The position numbers were made by a program, and so were the translations under genes. Below are positions 43,359 to 52,526 of a stretch of 64,000 nt of DNA, piece after piece. Within the stretch, counting starts at the first letter, position 1. The number at the start of each line of letters is the position of its first letter. The notes below the pieces were generated by a model that was not told the DNA's origin, searched no databases, and was given only the letters and a program-made list of their open reading frames with translations. This DNA comes from Clostridium transplantifaecale (GTDB lineage Bacteria > Bacillota > Clostridia > Lachnospirales > Lachnospiraceae), in NCBI RefSeq assembly GCF_900626075.1, contig NZ_UYZY01000002.1:1-64000 (forward strand), in the 5' to 3' direction.

Positions 43359-43532
43359 TCTCTTTCTCCCTGGGAATTCCGATTTGCCGGGTACGCCTTC
43401 TTTGTCTGAGGCGGACAAATACATAACTGGCCTTTTTCATTTGATATCATCATACAGAAACAGGTCTGCCATACATTTAAAAGCCTGACAAAAGCAAATT
43501 TTTATATCGTCAGCTCCACAGGCCTCCGATAC

Positions 43533-44366
43533 TTAACATATATATTTACCAATGAATTCTCCGGCCTGCCCGGCCATTTCTTTATAGGCGTACTTGTACA
43601 GATTATGAGGAAAATCAAACAATCCGTATTGAGAACATTTAAGTTTGCCCAGATACTGTGTGGCATGGCTGATCCAGGAATCCTTTTCCAGAGTTGTCCC
43701 TTCTCCGTTTGAGATGAAAAACAGCATCGGGAGCTGCAGATATGGATCCTCCGCCTCTATCTGTGCAAGAGTATCTCCAATATTGACCGCTTCGCTGATC
43801 CAGTTCTGATTGGCAAGATTTTGAACCGCTAAGAGCCTATAGCCTTCTGCTTCCTCCGGTAAAATGAGATTTTCCTGAAGAAGCTGCGAGATATAAGCAT
43901 CCGCCGTTTTTTTACGAAGCTCTTTATTCCCCGAAAGCTCCCTGAGGCCGGTGACCGCGTTTTCCAGTTTAAAATCCTGGTAACACTGCGGTGTTGCCGG
44001 GTCAACTCCAAGAATTCCCAGGATTTCGGAAGGATACCTCTGCCCCCAGTAAAGCGCTTCCAAAAAGCCCATACTGTGTGCCGCCAAAACAACCGATTCC
44101 GTTATCCCAAGCTCCCGCAGCACGCTCCTGTATTCTCCCACTGTGACATCTACCGTCCTGTCTTTTCCTGATATATCGCTGTATCCATATCCCGGCTTTT
44201 CAATTCCCACCACCCGGAATGTCTCAGCCAGTGCTTCCTGAAAGGACTTATACTCCAAATGGGGAAATAATACCCCCGAACCCGATAAAAAAACAATTGT
44301 CACCGGACCTTCACCATATGAATACACATGTATTTTTTCTTTCTCCTCAAAAATAAACTTATCCAT
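43533..44366 (-). CDS. Alpha/beta hydrolase
   Basis: A 277-residue hydrolase with the oxyanion segment FLSGSGVLFPH, nucleophile elbow AAHSMGFLEAL and a late His in FDFPHNLYKY; the acid is probably the Asp or Glu near EAEDPYLQLP. The start overlaps the end of the isochorismatase-like gene by 8 bases, so the two are coupled. Substrate unknown. Confidence 0.85.
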   Translation of the reverse strand: MDKFIFEEKEKIHVYSYGEGPVTIVFLSGSGVLFPHLEYKSFQEALAETFRVVGIEKPGYGYSDISGKDRTVDVTVGEYRSVLRELGITESVVLAAHSMGFLEALYWGQRYPSEILGILGVDPATPQCYQDFKLENAVTGLRELSGNKELRKKTADAYISQLLQENLILPEEAEGYRLLAVQNLANQNWISEAVNIGDTLAQIEAEDPYLQLPMLFFISNGEGTTLEKDSWISHATQYLGKLKCSQYGLFDFPHNLYKYAYKEMAGQAGEFIGKYIC

Positions 44367-44916
44367 TTATCTGCTCCTTCTTTGTCAGCGCATCATGTGC
44401 CATTCTGCCAATCATATCATCCACTGCGATGCACTCCGCATATCTGCCGTTCCACATGAATTCATTGTAATAGCGATAGCTGTTTTCACCCGTCATATAG
44501 GCATTGTCGGTTGTCGTGTTTGCAAAAGCGGGCACAAATACATGAAATCCGTGTTCAAATGCACACTTAACACTGGCGTCAATACAGTAATCTGTCTGAA
44601 GCCCGGTTATGATAACGTCCTTTTCGCCCGTCTTCATCAGGTATTCCGTCAGTCCTGTGTCACGGAACGCGCTGTTTACCGTCTTATCATAGATCTTTTC
44701 TCCCGCAATCGGCCGGAATTCATCATAAATTTCAAATCCTTCGGTACCCTTTGTAAGAGCCTCACCATCTCCATCGTCGTGACGGATGTAAATTACTTCG
44801 ATTCCATAAGTTCTTGCCGCATCAATCAATTTTTTCACATTGTGCCGGAACAGGTCAAAATGGGATAGGGTTTTATTTGTTATTAATTTCTGTGTATCTA
44901 TTACGAGTAAGACCAT
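44359..44916 (-). CDS. Isochorismatase-like cysteine hydrolase
   Basis: A 185-residue hydrolase with the catalytic triad visible: Asp in LLVIDTQK, Lys in KTVNSAF and Cys in GLQTDYCIDASV. The family splits amides and related bonds (nicotinamidase, N-carbamoyl hydrolases). The start MVLLVIDTQ has GGAGG upstream. It is the first gene of a two-gene unit with the alpha/beta hydrolase. Confidence 0.88.
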   Translation of the reverse strand: MVLLVIDTQKLITNKTLSHFDLFRHNVKKLIDAARTYGIEVIYIRHDDGDGEALTKGTEGFEIYDEFRPIAGEKIYDKTVNSAFRDTGLTEYLMKTGEKDVIITGLQTDYCIDASVKCAFEHGFHVFVPAFANTTTDNAYMTGENSYRYYNEFMWNGRYAECIAVDDMIGRMAHDALTKKEQING

Positions 44917-45046
44917 TTTCTTTCCTCCGTTATTTAACTGCCTCTTATATTTGCTGTCCATGACAACTGTATAAGTGATGAATCATATTACAGTGACAAG
45001 ACACTAGATGTAATATCTGTGATGTCTGTCTCTTGACAGGCGAGAA

Positions 45047-46207
45047 TTAATGGCCTCTGTATTTAGACAAGATCTGTAAAATATCAGCGCCGTATTTTTC
45101 TGTTTTTACAGGCCCAAACCCTGATACTTTGAGCATTTCTTCCGTTGATTCAGGCATTTTCGCCATTAAATCCTTCAGCTGACTGTCATTGTAGAGGTAA
45201 TACGGCTTGATTCCCTCTTCCCTGCTTTTTTTCAGACGGTATGCCCTCAGCTCCTGAAAAAGAGCCGAGTCCGTAGTAGTATTTTCTTTCTTTTTATCTT
45301 CTGGCTTTTTGTCTTCTGCCGAATCCACTTTAATTATCTGTGGCCGGTTTCCCATATCGGCCGCTTCCATATCCCGGCATCTGTATGTACTTTCTTCAAC
45401 CTTTTGCTCTCCATCGGATTCACTCTCCTGGATAACCTCCACTGATGCTTCGGCCGGTTTCCTGTATTTCTGATACCTGTCTATATAATCTTTTTCAGTT
45501 TCCTTATGCAGTTCCAGAAAAGACTGTGCCCAGGTCAGCATTTGCTCATCGGAATTTTCAGCTTCTTTCGAATTCCGGCATTGTTCTTTTATATAGGCAA
45601 TCAATTGATCGGCCCGTATTACATTTTCTTTTATCCCTTTCTTTGCATATCTGGCATTCAATACTGTTTTCGGATTTGCCAAAACAACGACGGCACGATA
45701 GAAATCATTAAAATATTTTTCCACCATAATCTTTTTCAACAGGTTCTTTTGTCTTTCCGTCTTTATTTTTTTAATCAACTCCAGATGTCTTTGATTCTGA
45801 GTAACGGGAGAATAGATTCCCTCTTTCTTCTTTCTTCCGCCAAACTCAGTCGTTCTTATGAAGTCACCACTGTTGTTTATTTCGATATCTCCGTACAAAT
45901 TTTTGCACTCCAAAACAAAACACAGTTTTCTGGTTATCACAAGATAATCAATCTGTGCACTTAATTCACCGTCTTCAAGATAAATATCATGTAAAATATA
46001 CATCGGCATATGACTGTTTTTTAATTCATAGGCAATTGTGTTTTCTCCCTGAATTCCATATTCAAGATATTTCATATCCTGCTGTATTTTTTCCTGTCCG
46101 TTTTCATCTAATTCCGGTTCCAGCGCTCTTAATTTCTCCAGTTGTTCACACAAATCACTGCTGTCTTTTAAGAAGACCGGCTCCTTCATTTTATTAAAAA
46201 ATCCCAT
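45047..46207 (-). CDS. NERD-domain nuclease-like protein with C-terminal HRDC domain
   Basis: A 386-residue protein. The NERD domain (about 50-165) has a PD-(D/E)XK-like core: Glu in GENTIAYEL, Asp in AQIDYLVI and the ExK pair in VLECKN. A charged Glu/Lys linker (about 245-305) leads to an HRDC domain (about 310-386; LKDLMAKMPESTEEMLKVSGFGPVKTEKYG), a fold that binds DNA in RecQ helicases. Both domains point to DNA processing. It lies in a row with an alkyltransferase-like protein, a macrodomain and a helicase. Confidence 0.88.
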   Translation of the reverse strand: MGFFNKMKEPVFLKDSSDLCEQLEKLRALEPELDENGQEKIQQDMKYLEYGIQGENTIAYELKNSHMPMYILHDIYLEDGELSAQIDYLVITRKLCFVLECKNLYGDIEINNSGDFIRTTEFGGRKKKEGIYSPVTQNQRHLELIKKIKTERQKNLLKKIMVEKYFNDFYRAVVVLANPKTVLNARYAKKGIKENVIRADQLIAYIKEQCRNSKEAENSDEQMLTWAQSFLELHKETEKDYIDRYQKYRKPAEASVEVIQESESDGEQKVEESTYRCRDMEAADMGNRPQIIKVDSAEDKKPEDKKKENTTTDSALFQELRAYRLKKSREEGIKPYYLYNDSQLKDLMAKMPESTEEMLKVSGFGPVKTEKYGADILQILSKYRGH

Positions 46208-46253
46208 TTTATCCCCCTGTACTTGTTACATTTTTCATGAGAGAATTTCCCAT

Positions 46254-46610
46254 TTATATTCCTTCCCGCTCAAAGATTCCACGAAGCTCCATGGCATCTT
46301 CAAAGGTACTCTTCCACCCATACTTTTTCAAATCCACTCTGTTCTCCGGCGACACCTCAATGCCCTCTCCCATCAGCAAAAGTCTCTGAGTTTCCGGATA
46401 TTCAAAGGATGCTGCGCCGGATAGAAAACCGCTGCTGTTTACAATCCTCCAGGCCGGTATTTGGCCGTCCAGACTTTTGTGGCTCAATGCATATCCCACC
46501 TGCCTGGCATTGCGGGGCCGCCCGCAGAGGAGGGCAATCTGGCCATAAGTTGCCGCCTTACCGTATGGAATCATATGGCAGACCTTTTCCATCCTTTTAT
46601 AAAAATCCAT
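46254..46610 (-). CDS. Alkyltransferase-like protein (ATL)
   Basis: A 118-residue protein of the MGMT C-terminal fold: PYGKAATYGQIALLCGRPRNARQVGYAL forms the DNA-binding helix-turn-helix with its arginine finger. In place of the catalytic PCHRV motif it has PAWRI, so the alkyl-accepting cysteine is missing. ATL proteins bind O6-alkylguanine and flag it for nucleotide excision repair instead of repairing it. It stands 44 bases from the NERD gene on the same strand. Confidence 0.88.
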   Translation of the reverse strand: MDFYKRMEKVCHMIPYGKAATYGQIALLCGRPRNARQVGYALSHKSLDGQIPAWRIVNSSGFLSGAASFEYPETQRLLLMGEGIEVSPENRVDLKKYGWKSTFEDAMELRGIFEREGI

Positions 46611-46735
46611 GCTCCCCTCTCCTTTTCGCCCGCGGCTGAGTTATTGTTCTGTCTGAGACGCCTTTATCCTCCGGTAACGATAAATACTAATTTCTATCTC
46701 AATGTTCTTTTATTCGTATACCCATATCCGGTTCT

Positions 46736-47245
46736 TTACTGTAGTTCTCCCCGATTAAAAGCGGCCTCCGCATCTTCGTATGCCTTCCTGGTTCTCTCAT
46801 CAAAACATACCATCGTAACATCCAGCTTCGGATACCGGTGAATCGTTCTGACTGCAATTTTGGCGGCCTCGTCCACAGGGAAACGGTAAATCCCTGTGCT
46901 GATGGACGGAAAGGCAATGTCGTGAATGTCATGTTTTACAGCCAGTTCAAGGCAGTTTTTGTAACAGGATTCCAACATTTCACGCTCACCGTGTTCCCCG
47001 CCGTTCCATACCGGCCCCGGGGTGTGGATAATATATTTTGCCTTCAGGTTATATCCTTTCGTCATCTTGGCCTGTCCCGTCTTGCATCCGTGAAGCATTC
47101 TGCACTCTCCCAGAAGTTCCGGGCCAGCGGCTCGATGAATCGCACCGTCTACGCCCCCTCCTCCGAGAAGCGAGGTGTTAGCGGCGTTTACGATTGCCGT
47201 TGCATCACATTTTGTTATATCACCGGTAATTATTTTAAAAGACAT
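46736..47245 (-). CDS. Macrodomain protein (O-acetyl-ADP-ribose deacetylase-like)
   Basis: A 169-residue single macrodomain with the ADP-ribose pocket motifs GDITKCDATAIVNAANTSLLGGGGVDGAIHRAAG and FPSISTGIYRFP. The catalytic Asn and Asp and the diphosphate-binding loop are all present, as in YmdB. It removes ADP-ribose or splits O-acetyl-ADP-ribose. It lies between the ATL and transglutaminase-like genes. Confidence 0.93.
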   Translation of the reverse strand: MSFKIITGDITKCDATAIVNAANTSLLGGGGVDGAIHRAAGPELLGECRMLHGCKTGQAKMTKGYNLKAKYIIHTPGPVWNGGEHGEREMLESCYKNCLELAVKHDIHDIAFPSISTGIYRFPVDEAAKIAVRTIHRYPKLDVTMVCFDERTRKAYEDAEAAFNRGELQ

Positions 47246-47304
47246 TGCTTCGCTCCTTCCGCTTGTTTTCTACTTACATACGTTCTATGTTTACGAGTTT
47301 AAAA

Positions 47305-48321
47305 TCACTGTTTTTCTCCCTCATTCGCTTCCTCGACAATCAGCTCATCCGCAGGAAGCTCCTCTGCAAAGGATACCTGCAGCACCGCCTGTGGCCAGTT
47401 GAGTCCTGTTCTGGCATGTCTTCCCTTCCCGCGGGCGGTCTGTTCCAGCAGTTTTAACAGTTCAGACAATACGTCCCGTGTTAAATATCCGCCGCGCCAG
47501 TGAAATATCAGCGGTTTTCCTTTCCGTATCGCCTGAATCGCCCGTTTTTCCACGTCCTCGGTCTTTGTGAAAGAGAGTTTCTTCTCTTTGTAGTAGAATT
47601 TATCACCGTCATTGCATTGGGGGATTGCATAAATCACCGGCTCATGATCCCGGAAAATCTGTTTATCGTCCAGGTTAAAATAATCATACCGGATCACGTC
47701 ACCGGAGCCCAGGGTATTGTCAAACGTAGCATCCAGATGATAATACGTTCCACCTATTTTGATGATATTCCATGCATGGCGGTACTTGATGTTTTTATCC
47801 GGATTGGAATCCGAGATTGCAATGATGCACCATATACCCAACGCATCACACAAAATCTTAACCGTCTTTGCAATTCCCTCGCAGACTCCGACACCCTGTC
47901 CAAGAGGGCCGATTATTTCATGGGAATATGGTTTCTTTAATTTATCATAATGGACATTGTTACAGATGAAATCATGAATGTACTGCTCTTTATCACGCTC
48001 CGTCAATGACTGGGCCGGCCGGCTGAGTTTTTCCACTCTGGCCCTCATTGCTTTTTGGTGTTCTTTGATTTTTCCCTTATCAAATAAATATTCCGGAATC
48101 ATCTCCACATTGCCGGAATCCGGGAAGAAACGGTAGTGAAACCCCACCGCGTAAAAAATCTCCGGGCAGTCCAGACGCAGTTTGAAAAATATATCGCTCA
48201 ACTCGTGATTTTCCAGACGCGGCACCGGAAAGGACGGCGCCAGGTCAATGAGTCCTGTTTTCATGGCGTGGTAGGCTATTCTTTGGGGTTTGTTCATTTG
48301 GTTGTAGTAGTATGGTTCCAT
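47305..48321 (-). CDS. Transglutaminase-like protein
   Basis: A 338-residue cytoplasmic protein (no signal peptide) with the papain-like transglutaminase triad in order: Cys in GVGVCEGIAK, His in YRHAWNII and Asp in YHLDATFDN. The C-terminal 90 residues are not recognised. The start MEPYYYNQ has GGAG 7 bases upstream. It starts 63 bases after the helicase stop on the same strand, so it may be co-transcribed. The family includes proteases and unknowns; the target is not readable. Confidence 0.82.
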   Translation of the reverse strand: MEPYYYNQMNKPQRIAYHAMKTGLIDLAPSFPVPRLENHELSDIFFKLRLDCPEIFYAVGFHYRFFPDSGNVEMIPEYLFDKGKIKEHQKAMRARVEKLSRPAQSLTERDKEQYIHDFICNNVHYDKLKKPYSHEIIGPLGQGVGVCEGIAKTVKILCDALGIWCIIAISDSNPDKNIKYRHAWNIIKIGGTYYHLDATFDNTLGSGDVIRYDYFNLDDKQIFRDHEPVIYAIPQCNDGDKFYYKEKKLSFTKTEDVEKRAIQAIRKGKPLIFHWRGGYLTRDVLSELLKLLEQTARGKGRHARTGLNWPQAVLQVSFAEELPADELIVEEANEGEKQ

Positions 48322-48383
48322 AGGGTGTCTCCGTGTTTGTATATTTTTTATCGTTTGCGTGTTTCCGGGCTTCTTTATCATCA

Positions 48384-50894
48384 CTATCTGTCTTTTGAGT
48401 GAGTAGTCTTTCTGGTATACCGGCAGCCTGTTTTTCTATAGCCCGTGCAGCCATAGAAAGCTCCGAATTGCCCGCTGCGTATTTTTAATGGGGCACCGCA
48501 TAGAGGGCAAAGCAACGCCGCTTTCTGCAGTTCCGACTGATAAATACTTTTAAGTTCCTCCGCGAAAGGAGATATGTTGTTATCGGCTGTCACAAGATAT
48601 ACCTTTTTTCTGGCTCGGGTTATAGCCACATAAAACAGACGGCGCTCTTCCGCATCAGGGTACATATCCGCCTGTTCCAGCAGCATATCTACCAGCGGGG
48701 GATTTTCTATCTTACTTGGAAATCCCATATTCCTTGATTTGTTATTAATAATAAACACATAATCGGCTTGAAGGCCCTTCGATTTATGGGCAGTATAAAA
48801 TGTCATTTTTAAGTCGGGCCTTGAAAGAAGCATTATTTTCAATACTTTTTCCGTATTATCGTAAGCGGTTCTAAGGCGCGGCTCATCCTTAAGATAATCT
48901 GAATCAAACTGATACCTACCGATAAAATACACGCTGCTCCCCGCAGGAAGATTTTCAAGTTCATTCACCATAAATTGTATTGCCCATTTATCCGTAAAGC
49001 CTTGAATTAGTTCCAGGACATACTGCTCCGCATCCTCATGGGCATGGATCGCTTTTTTCATTTGATTAGGATTCTTCATGACAAACCGGCCGGATATATC
49101 GATAAGACGCTGGGAAAAACGATATGTTGTTTCGATCCTGCTGATTTCCGCATCACCCCAATACTTTGAAAAATTAAGGATATAGCCTATGTCACTGCCT
49201 GCAAACCGGTAAATACTCTGCCAGTCATCCCCAACGCAAAACAGTGAATAATAACGGTCCGTGCGCATAGCCTGCAATAAACGGTACTGCGCTCCGGAAA
49301 TATCCTGATACTCGTCAATAATAACGTATTTATATGGATGGTGATATTCACCCGCTATAATATGATCAGCAGCGAGATTTATCATATCATTAAAATCGAT
49401 GGCTCCTCTGTCGGACAGCATCTTCTCATAAGCTTCATAGATGGGATCAAAAAGCTTTACGATTACCTGTTGTCCTCTGTGAAATGGAGATGAGCAAAGT
49501 TCCATCAATGCCGGACATGACAGGCGGCGGTTTTTGGTTAGTACCAAAACGGTCTGAAGCAGCCCCGCAAGACCATCTAATCTATTTTTTCTTTCCGCCT
49601 TCATGTCGGCAAAAATCTGTTCCGCCGGGACCTCCTCCAGGACGACTCCATGTTTCTGCAAACTGGTGTAAAGCCGGTCTAACATCACACCGTCAAATTT
49701 TTCATAGGCATAACATTCAATCAATACCGTATCATTTTCTTTGTGCAGCTTATTTTTCCAGGCAATACTTTCCCTATATGTATCTGATGCGCTTTTTCCA
49801 TCGCGCCCTGCAAAGTAGGATGGAACCTCCCCCTGTACATTTATCCCATAATATTCAATGTAAATACCATAATCCGTCAGAAAAAAATCAGGATAATACT
49901 GGTCATATTGTTCAGTACGGGTATCTGTCGGATAGGGTTCCTCATACTTATATTTAATACCATACTGAGTCAGGAAATTAGCAATCTCCATTTCACCATA
50001 GCTCTTAACCGTTTCACCTTTGATTGTGATTGGAGGATTCGTCTCCAGGTATTCCCTGTATGAACTTTCCGAGTCAAACTCGAACTCCGACTTCTGGTTA
50101 ATACGGTGAAAAAGCAAGTAACTCATAAACAATGCTGCATATCCCGGGTCTTTCAGGCATACCTCAATCCGGCCGCGTATGAATTTACAGGGATCGTCGT
50201 TATAGATAACGGGAGCTTTTCCTTCACTCTCCCGGATAATCTGTAACCCGAGTTTATGAAATGTCCCTGCCTGTATAGTTTGTCCGGTTTCCTTCGTAAG
50301 CCTGTTTCTCATCTCGTTTGCAGATGCGCTGGTAAAAGACAAAACGAGAATTTCATCAGGGCCGCATGCCTCAGTTGACAGAAGATATTTTATTTTTCCT
50401 AAGATGGTAGTAGTTTTTCCGGTTCCTGCACCCGCGACAATCAGGTGATTTGGAGCATCTTTTACAATACATTCCATTTGCTGACGATCCAGCGGACGGC
50501 CTTCAATACTCCCAATACGCTTAAATGCATCTGCTGTCTGCTCTTCCAGGTATTTCCGGTTATGCTGTTCAATATCCTGCGGCAAAGCAGACAAAACATG
50601 GTTTAATTCCTGAATGCCTCTTTGCAGTTCCTGACAACAAGGCGATTTTTGCAGTCTTCGGCTAATCTTTCCATAACGTTTCTTAACTCTGAGCCATTCA
50701 ACTTTTAGCCGGTTGTAGCTGTATTCGTAAATATATTTATCCTGATTTGAGAGTAACTGATTTATGCCGCGGACGGCATCGGTTACTTCATTAACAGCAG
50801 CGCGGCATTCCGAATCGCGTTCTTCTCTTTTACGGTTTTGATATTCAAAAAACTTGTCGAACAGTCCCATAAAAAAATCTTTCAACCGGGCCAT
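48384..50894 (-). CDS. UvrD/Rep-like helicase with nuclease-like insertion and zinc finger
   Basis: An 836-residue SF1 helicase. After a coiled N-terminal 130 residues comes Walker A GAGTGKTT (about 156), motif Ia LSFTSASANEM, Walker B IIDEYQD, GDDWQSIYRFAGSD, TYRFSQ and TAHKSKGLQADYVF. Residues about 295-400 are an insertion resembling a PD-(D/E)XK nuclease (GEMEIANFL..YYPDFFL..IYIEYYG). The C-terminus carries a topoisomerase-type zinc finger, CPLCG...FYGC...C. The start MARLKDFF is preceded by GGAGG at 8 bases. The layout resembles helicase IV. Confidence 0.9.
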   Translation of the reverse strand: MARLKDFFMGLFDKFFEYQNRKREERDSECRAAVNEVTDAVRGINQLLSNQDKYIYEYSYNRLKVEWLRVKKRYGKISRRLQKSPCCQELQRGIQELNHVLSALPQDIEQHNRKYLEEQTADAFKRIGSIEGRPLDRQQMECIVKDAPNHLIVAGAGTGKTTTILGKIKYLLSTEACGPDEILVLSFTSASANEMRNRLTKETGQTIQAGTFHKLGLQIIRESEGKAPVIYNDDPCKFIRGRIEVCLKDPGYAALFMSYLLFHRINQKSEFEFDSESSYREYLETNPPITIKGETVKSYGEMEIANFLTQYGIKYKYEEPYPTDTRTEQYDQYYPDFFLTDYGIYIEYYGINVQGEVPSYFAGRDGKSASDTYRESIAWKNKLHKENDTVLIECYAYEKFDGVMLDRLYTSLQKHGVVLEEVPAEQIFADMKAERKNRLDGLAGLLQTVLVLTKNRRLSCPALMELCSSPFHRGQQVIVKLFDPIYEAYEKMLSDRGAIDFNDMINLAADHIIAGEYHHPYKYVIIDEYQDISGAQYRLLQAMRTDRYYSLFCVGDDWQSIYRFAGSDIGYILNFSKYWGDAEISRIETTYRFSQRLIDISGRFVMKNPNQMKKAIHAHEDAEQYVLELIQGFTDKWAIQFMVNELENLPAGSSVYFIGRYQFDSDYLKDEPRLRTAYDNTEKVLKIMLLSRPDLKMTFYTAHKSKGLQADYVFIINNKSRNMGFPSKIENPPLVDMLLEQADMYPDAEERRLFYVAITRARKKVYLVTADNNISPFAEELKSIYQSELQKAALLCPLCGAPLKIRSGQFGAFYGCTGYRKTGCRYTRKTTHSKDR

Positions 50895-51086
50895 TATGAA
50901 ATCCTCCATTCTTCCTCTCTTAAACGTGCAGAGAAAAAACTCAGCCCTGTCCTTTCGTTTCTTTTATTTTACCTCTTTTTAGCGGAGAGTACAACGAATG
51001 GAACTGATTTCTTAATCCCCGCCCGACTCTTATGCTGCTGTTTTCCCCATAGACAAAAAAACGCGCCCCGAGTTCAGACAAAACTA

Positions 51087-51122
51087 AGCCGCCATAGAAA
51101 ATTAATATTTTCTATGGCGGCT
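51087..51122 (-). terminator. Terminator of the pentose phosphate operon
   Basis: A perfect 16-bp stem (AGCCGCCATAGAAAAT and complement) with a 4-base loop, 13 bases after the zwf stop. The minus strand continues TTAGTTTTGTC, a modest T tract. Confidence 0.75.
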
Positions 51123-51134
51123 GCAAAAATCCGT

Positions 51135-52526
51135 TTATTCAAACCACGTATGCCCATACCTCTCAAGCAGCTCCTCCGCCTCTTTCGGCCCGCTGCCGCC
51201 CTGTGCATATTCATACGTCGGCAGCCCCATATTCCGGTACTGTTCCCGTACTTCATCCACATACTTCCAGCTTGTTTCAACCTGATCCCACTGAGAGAAC
51301 CAGGAGCGTTCTCCCCGCATGCAGGCGCCGAGCAGGCGCTCATAAGCTTCCGGTGTATTCATCCGGTTTACAAAAGAACAGCTCTGGCAGAAATCCATTT
51401 TTGCCTGGATCACTTCCTCGGTTTCTCCCGGTTTTTTTATATTAAACTGAAGGTAGACGCCCTCCGTCGGCTGGATTTTAATATTCAGGATATTGGATTC
51501 TACTCCTGCTACAGGACTTTTAAAGACGACAGCCACCTGCATTTCGCGCTTTCCGAGTTTTTTCCCGGTCCGCACATAAAACGGCATTCCTCTCCATCTG
51601 TCATTATCCACCAGAAGCCGCAGGGCGGCATAAGTCTCTGTGGCCGATTCCTTATCTACGGACGGTTCCCCGCGGTATCCCTCATATTGGCCCAATACCA
51701 TACTTTCCGATATATTCCCGGGTATGCTGAGCGCCTTCAGCACCTTGATCTGTTCCCGGTGCATATCCTCCACAGCCAGGGTTCCCGGCTGCTCCATCGC
51801 GACAATGGAAAGAATCTGGAACAGGTGGTTCTGCACCATATCCTTAAGGGCGCCGCTGTGATCATAATAACCGCCTCTCGTCTCCACGCCAACTTCTTCC
51901 AGGGCGGAAATCTGAATGCACTCGATATGCTCCGCATCCCAGACATTGCTGAAAATCGGGTTTGCAAAGCGGATAATCTGAATATTGCGGACCATTTCTT
52001 TTCCGAGATAATGGTCAATCCGGTAAATATGATCCGGCCTGAAAAACGCCTCCATTTCCTCATTGAGTTTGGCTGCCGCCGAAAGATTTTCACCAAACGG
52101 CTTTTCAAGCACCACTTTTCCGGCCTCGGCGCCTGCCACCCTTTTCAGTCCGTTGACAATTGTCCCGAAAAATCTGGGAGCAACCGCAAAATAGAATATA
52201 TGGCTTCCGGCCCCCATTTCCCGGTAGAAATTGTCGAGTCCGTCATATGCATTTTCGTCCGTAAAATCCATCCGGTAATATATAATATTCTCCGCCAGCT
52301 TTTGATAGGTTTCTTCCTTAAAACGAAGTCTCGCGAACTTCTCCACCCACTCTTTCGCCATGTCACGGTATGTTTCACTTGTGTAGTCTCTTCTTCCGAT
52401 TACCACTACCCGGGAACAAAGTTCCTTGTCTTTTGCCGCCTCTATATTATAAAGAGCCGGAAGGAGCTTTCTGAAGGTTAAGTCTCCGGTTCCTCCAAAG
52501 ATTGTAAATACCTGTTCTTTATTCAT
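51135..52526 (-). CDS. zwf: Glucose-6-phosphate dehydrogenase
   Basis: A 463-residue cytoplasmic enzyme that oxidises glucose 6-phosphate to 6-phosphogluconolactone with NADP. Visible motifs are the dinucleotide site FGGTGDLTFRKLLPAL and the active-site RIDHYLGKEMV with its catalytic His. The start MNKEQVFTIFGG has TTGGAGG 7 bases upstream; it overlaps the gnd stop by 8 bases, so the genes are coupled. It is the last gene of the operon. Confidence 0.96.
   Translation of the reverse strand: MNKEQVFTIFGGTGDLTFRKLLPALYNIEAAKDKELCSRVVVIGRRDYTSETYRDMAKEWVEKFARLRFKEETYQKLAENIIYYRMDFTDENAYDGLDNFYREMGAGSHIFYFAVAPRFFGTIVNGLKRVAGAEAGKVVLEKPFGENLSAAAKLNEEMEAFFRPDHIYRIDHYLGKEMVRNIQIIRFANPIFSNVWDAEHIECIQISALEEVGVETRGGYYDHSGALKDMVQNHLFQILSIVAMEQPGTLAVEDMHREQIKVLKALSIPGNISESMVLGQYEGYRGEPSVDKESATETYAALRLLVDNDRWRGMPFYVRTGKKLGKREMQVAVVFKSPVAGVESNILNIKIQPTEGVYLQFNIKKPGETEEVIQAKMDFCQSCSFVNRMNTPEAYERLLGACMRGERSWFSQWDQVETSWKYVDEVREQYRNMGLPTYEYAQGGSGPKEAEELLERYGHTWFE

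Noticed and set aside
50838..52481. Long open frame on the plus strand (547 codons)
   Set aside because: It is antisense to zwf, which has clear motifs, a ribosome site and operon context; the frame has no ribosome site and no family features.
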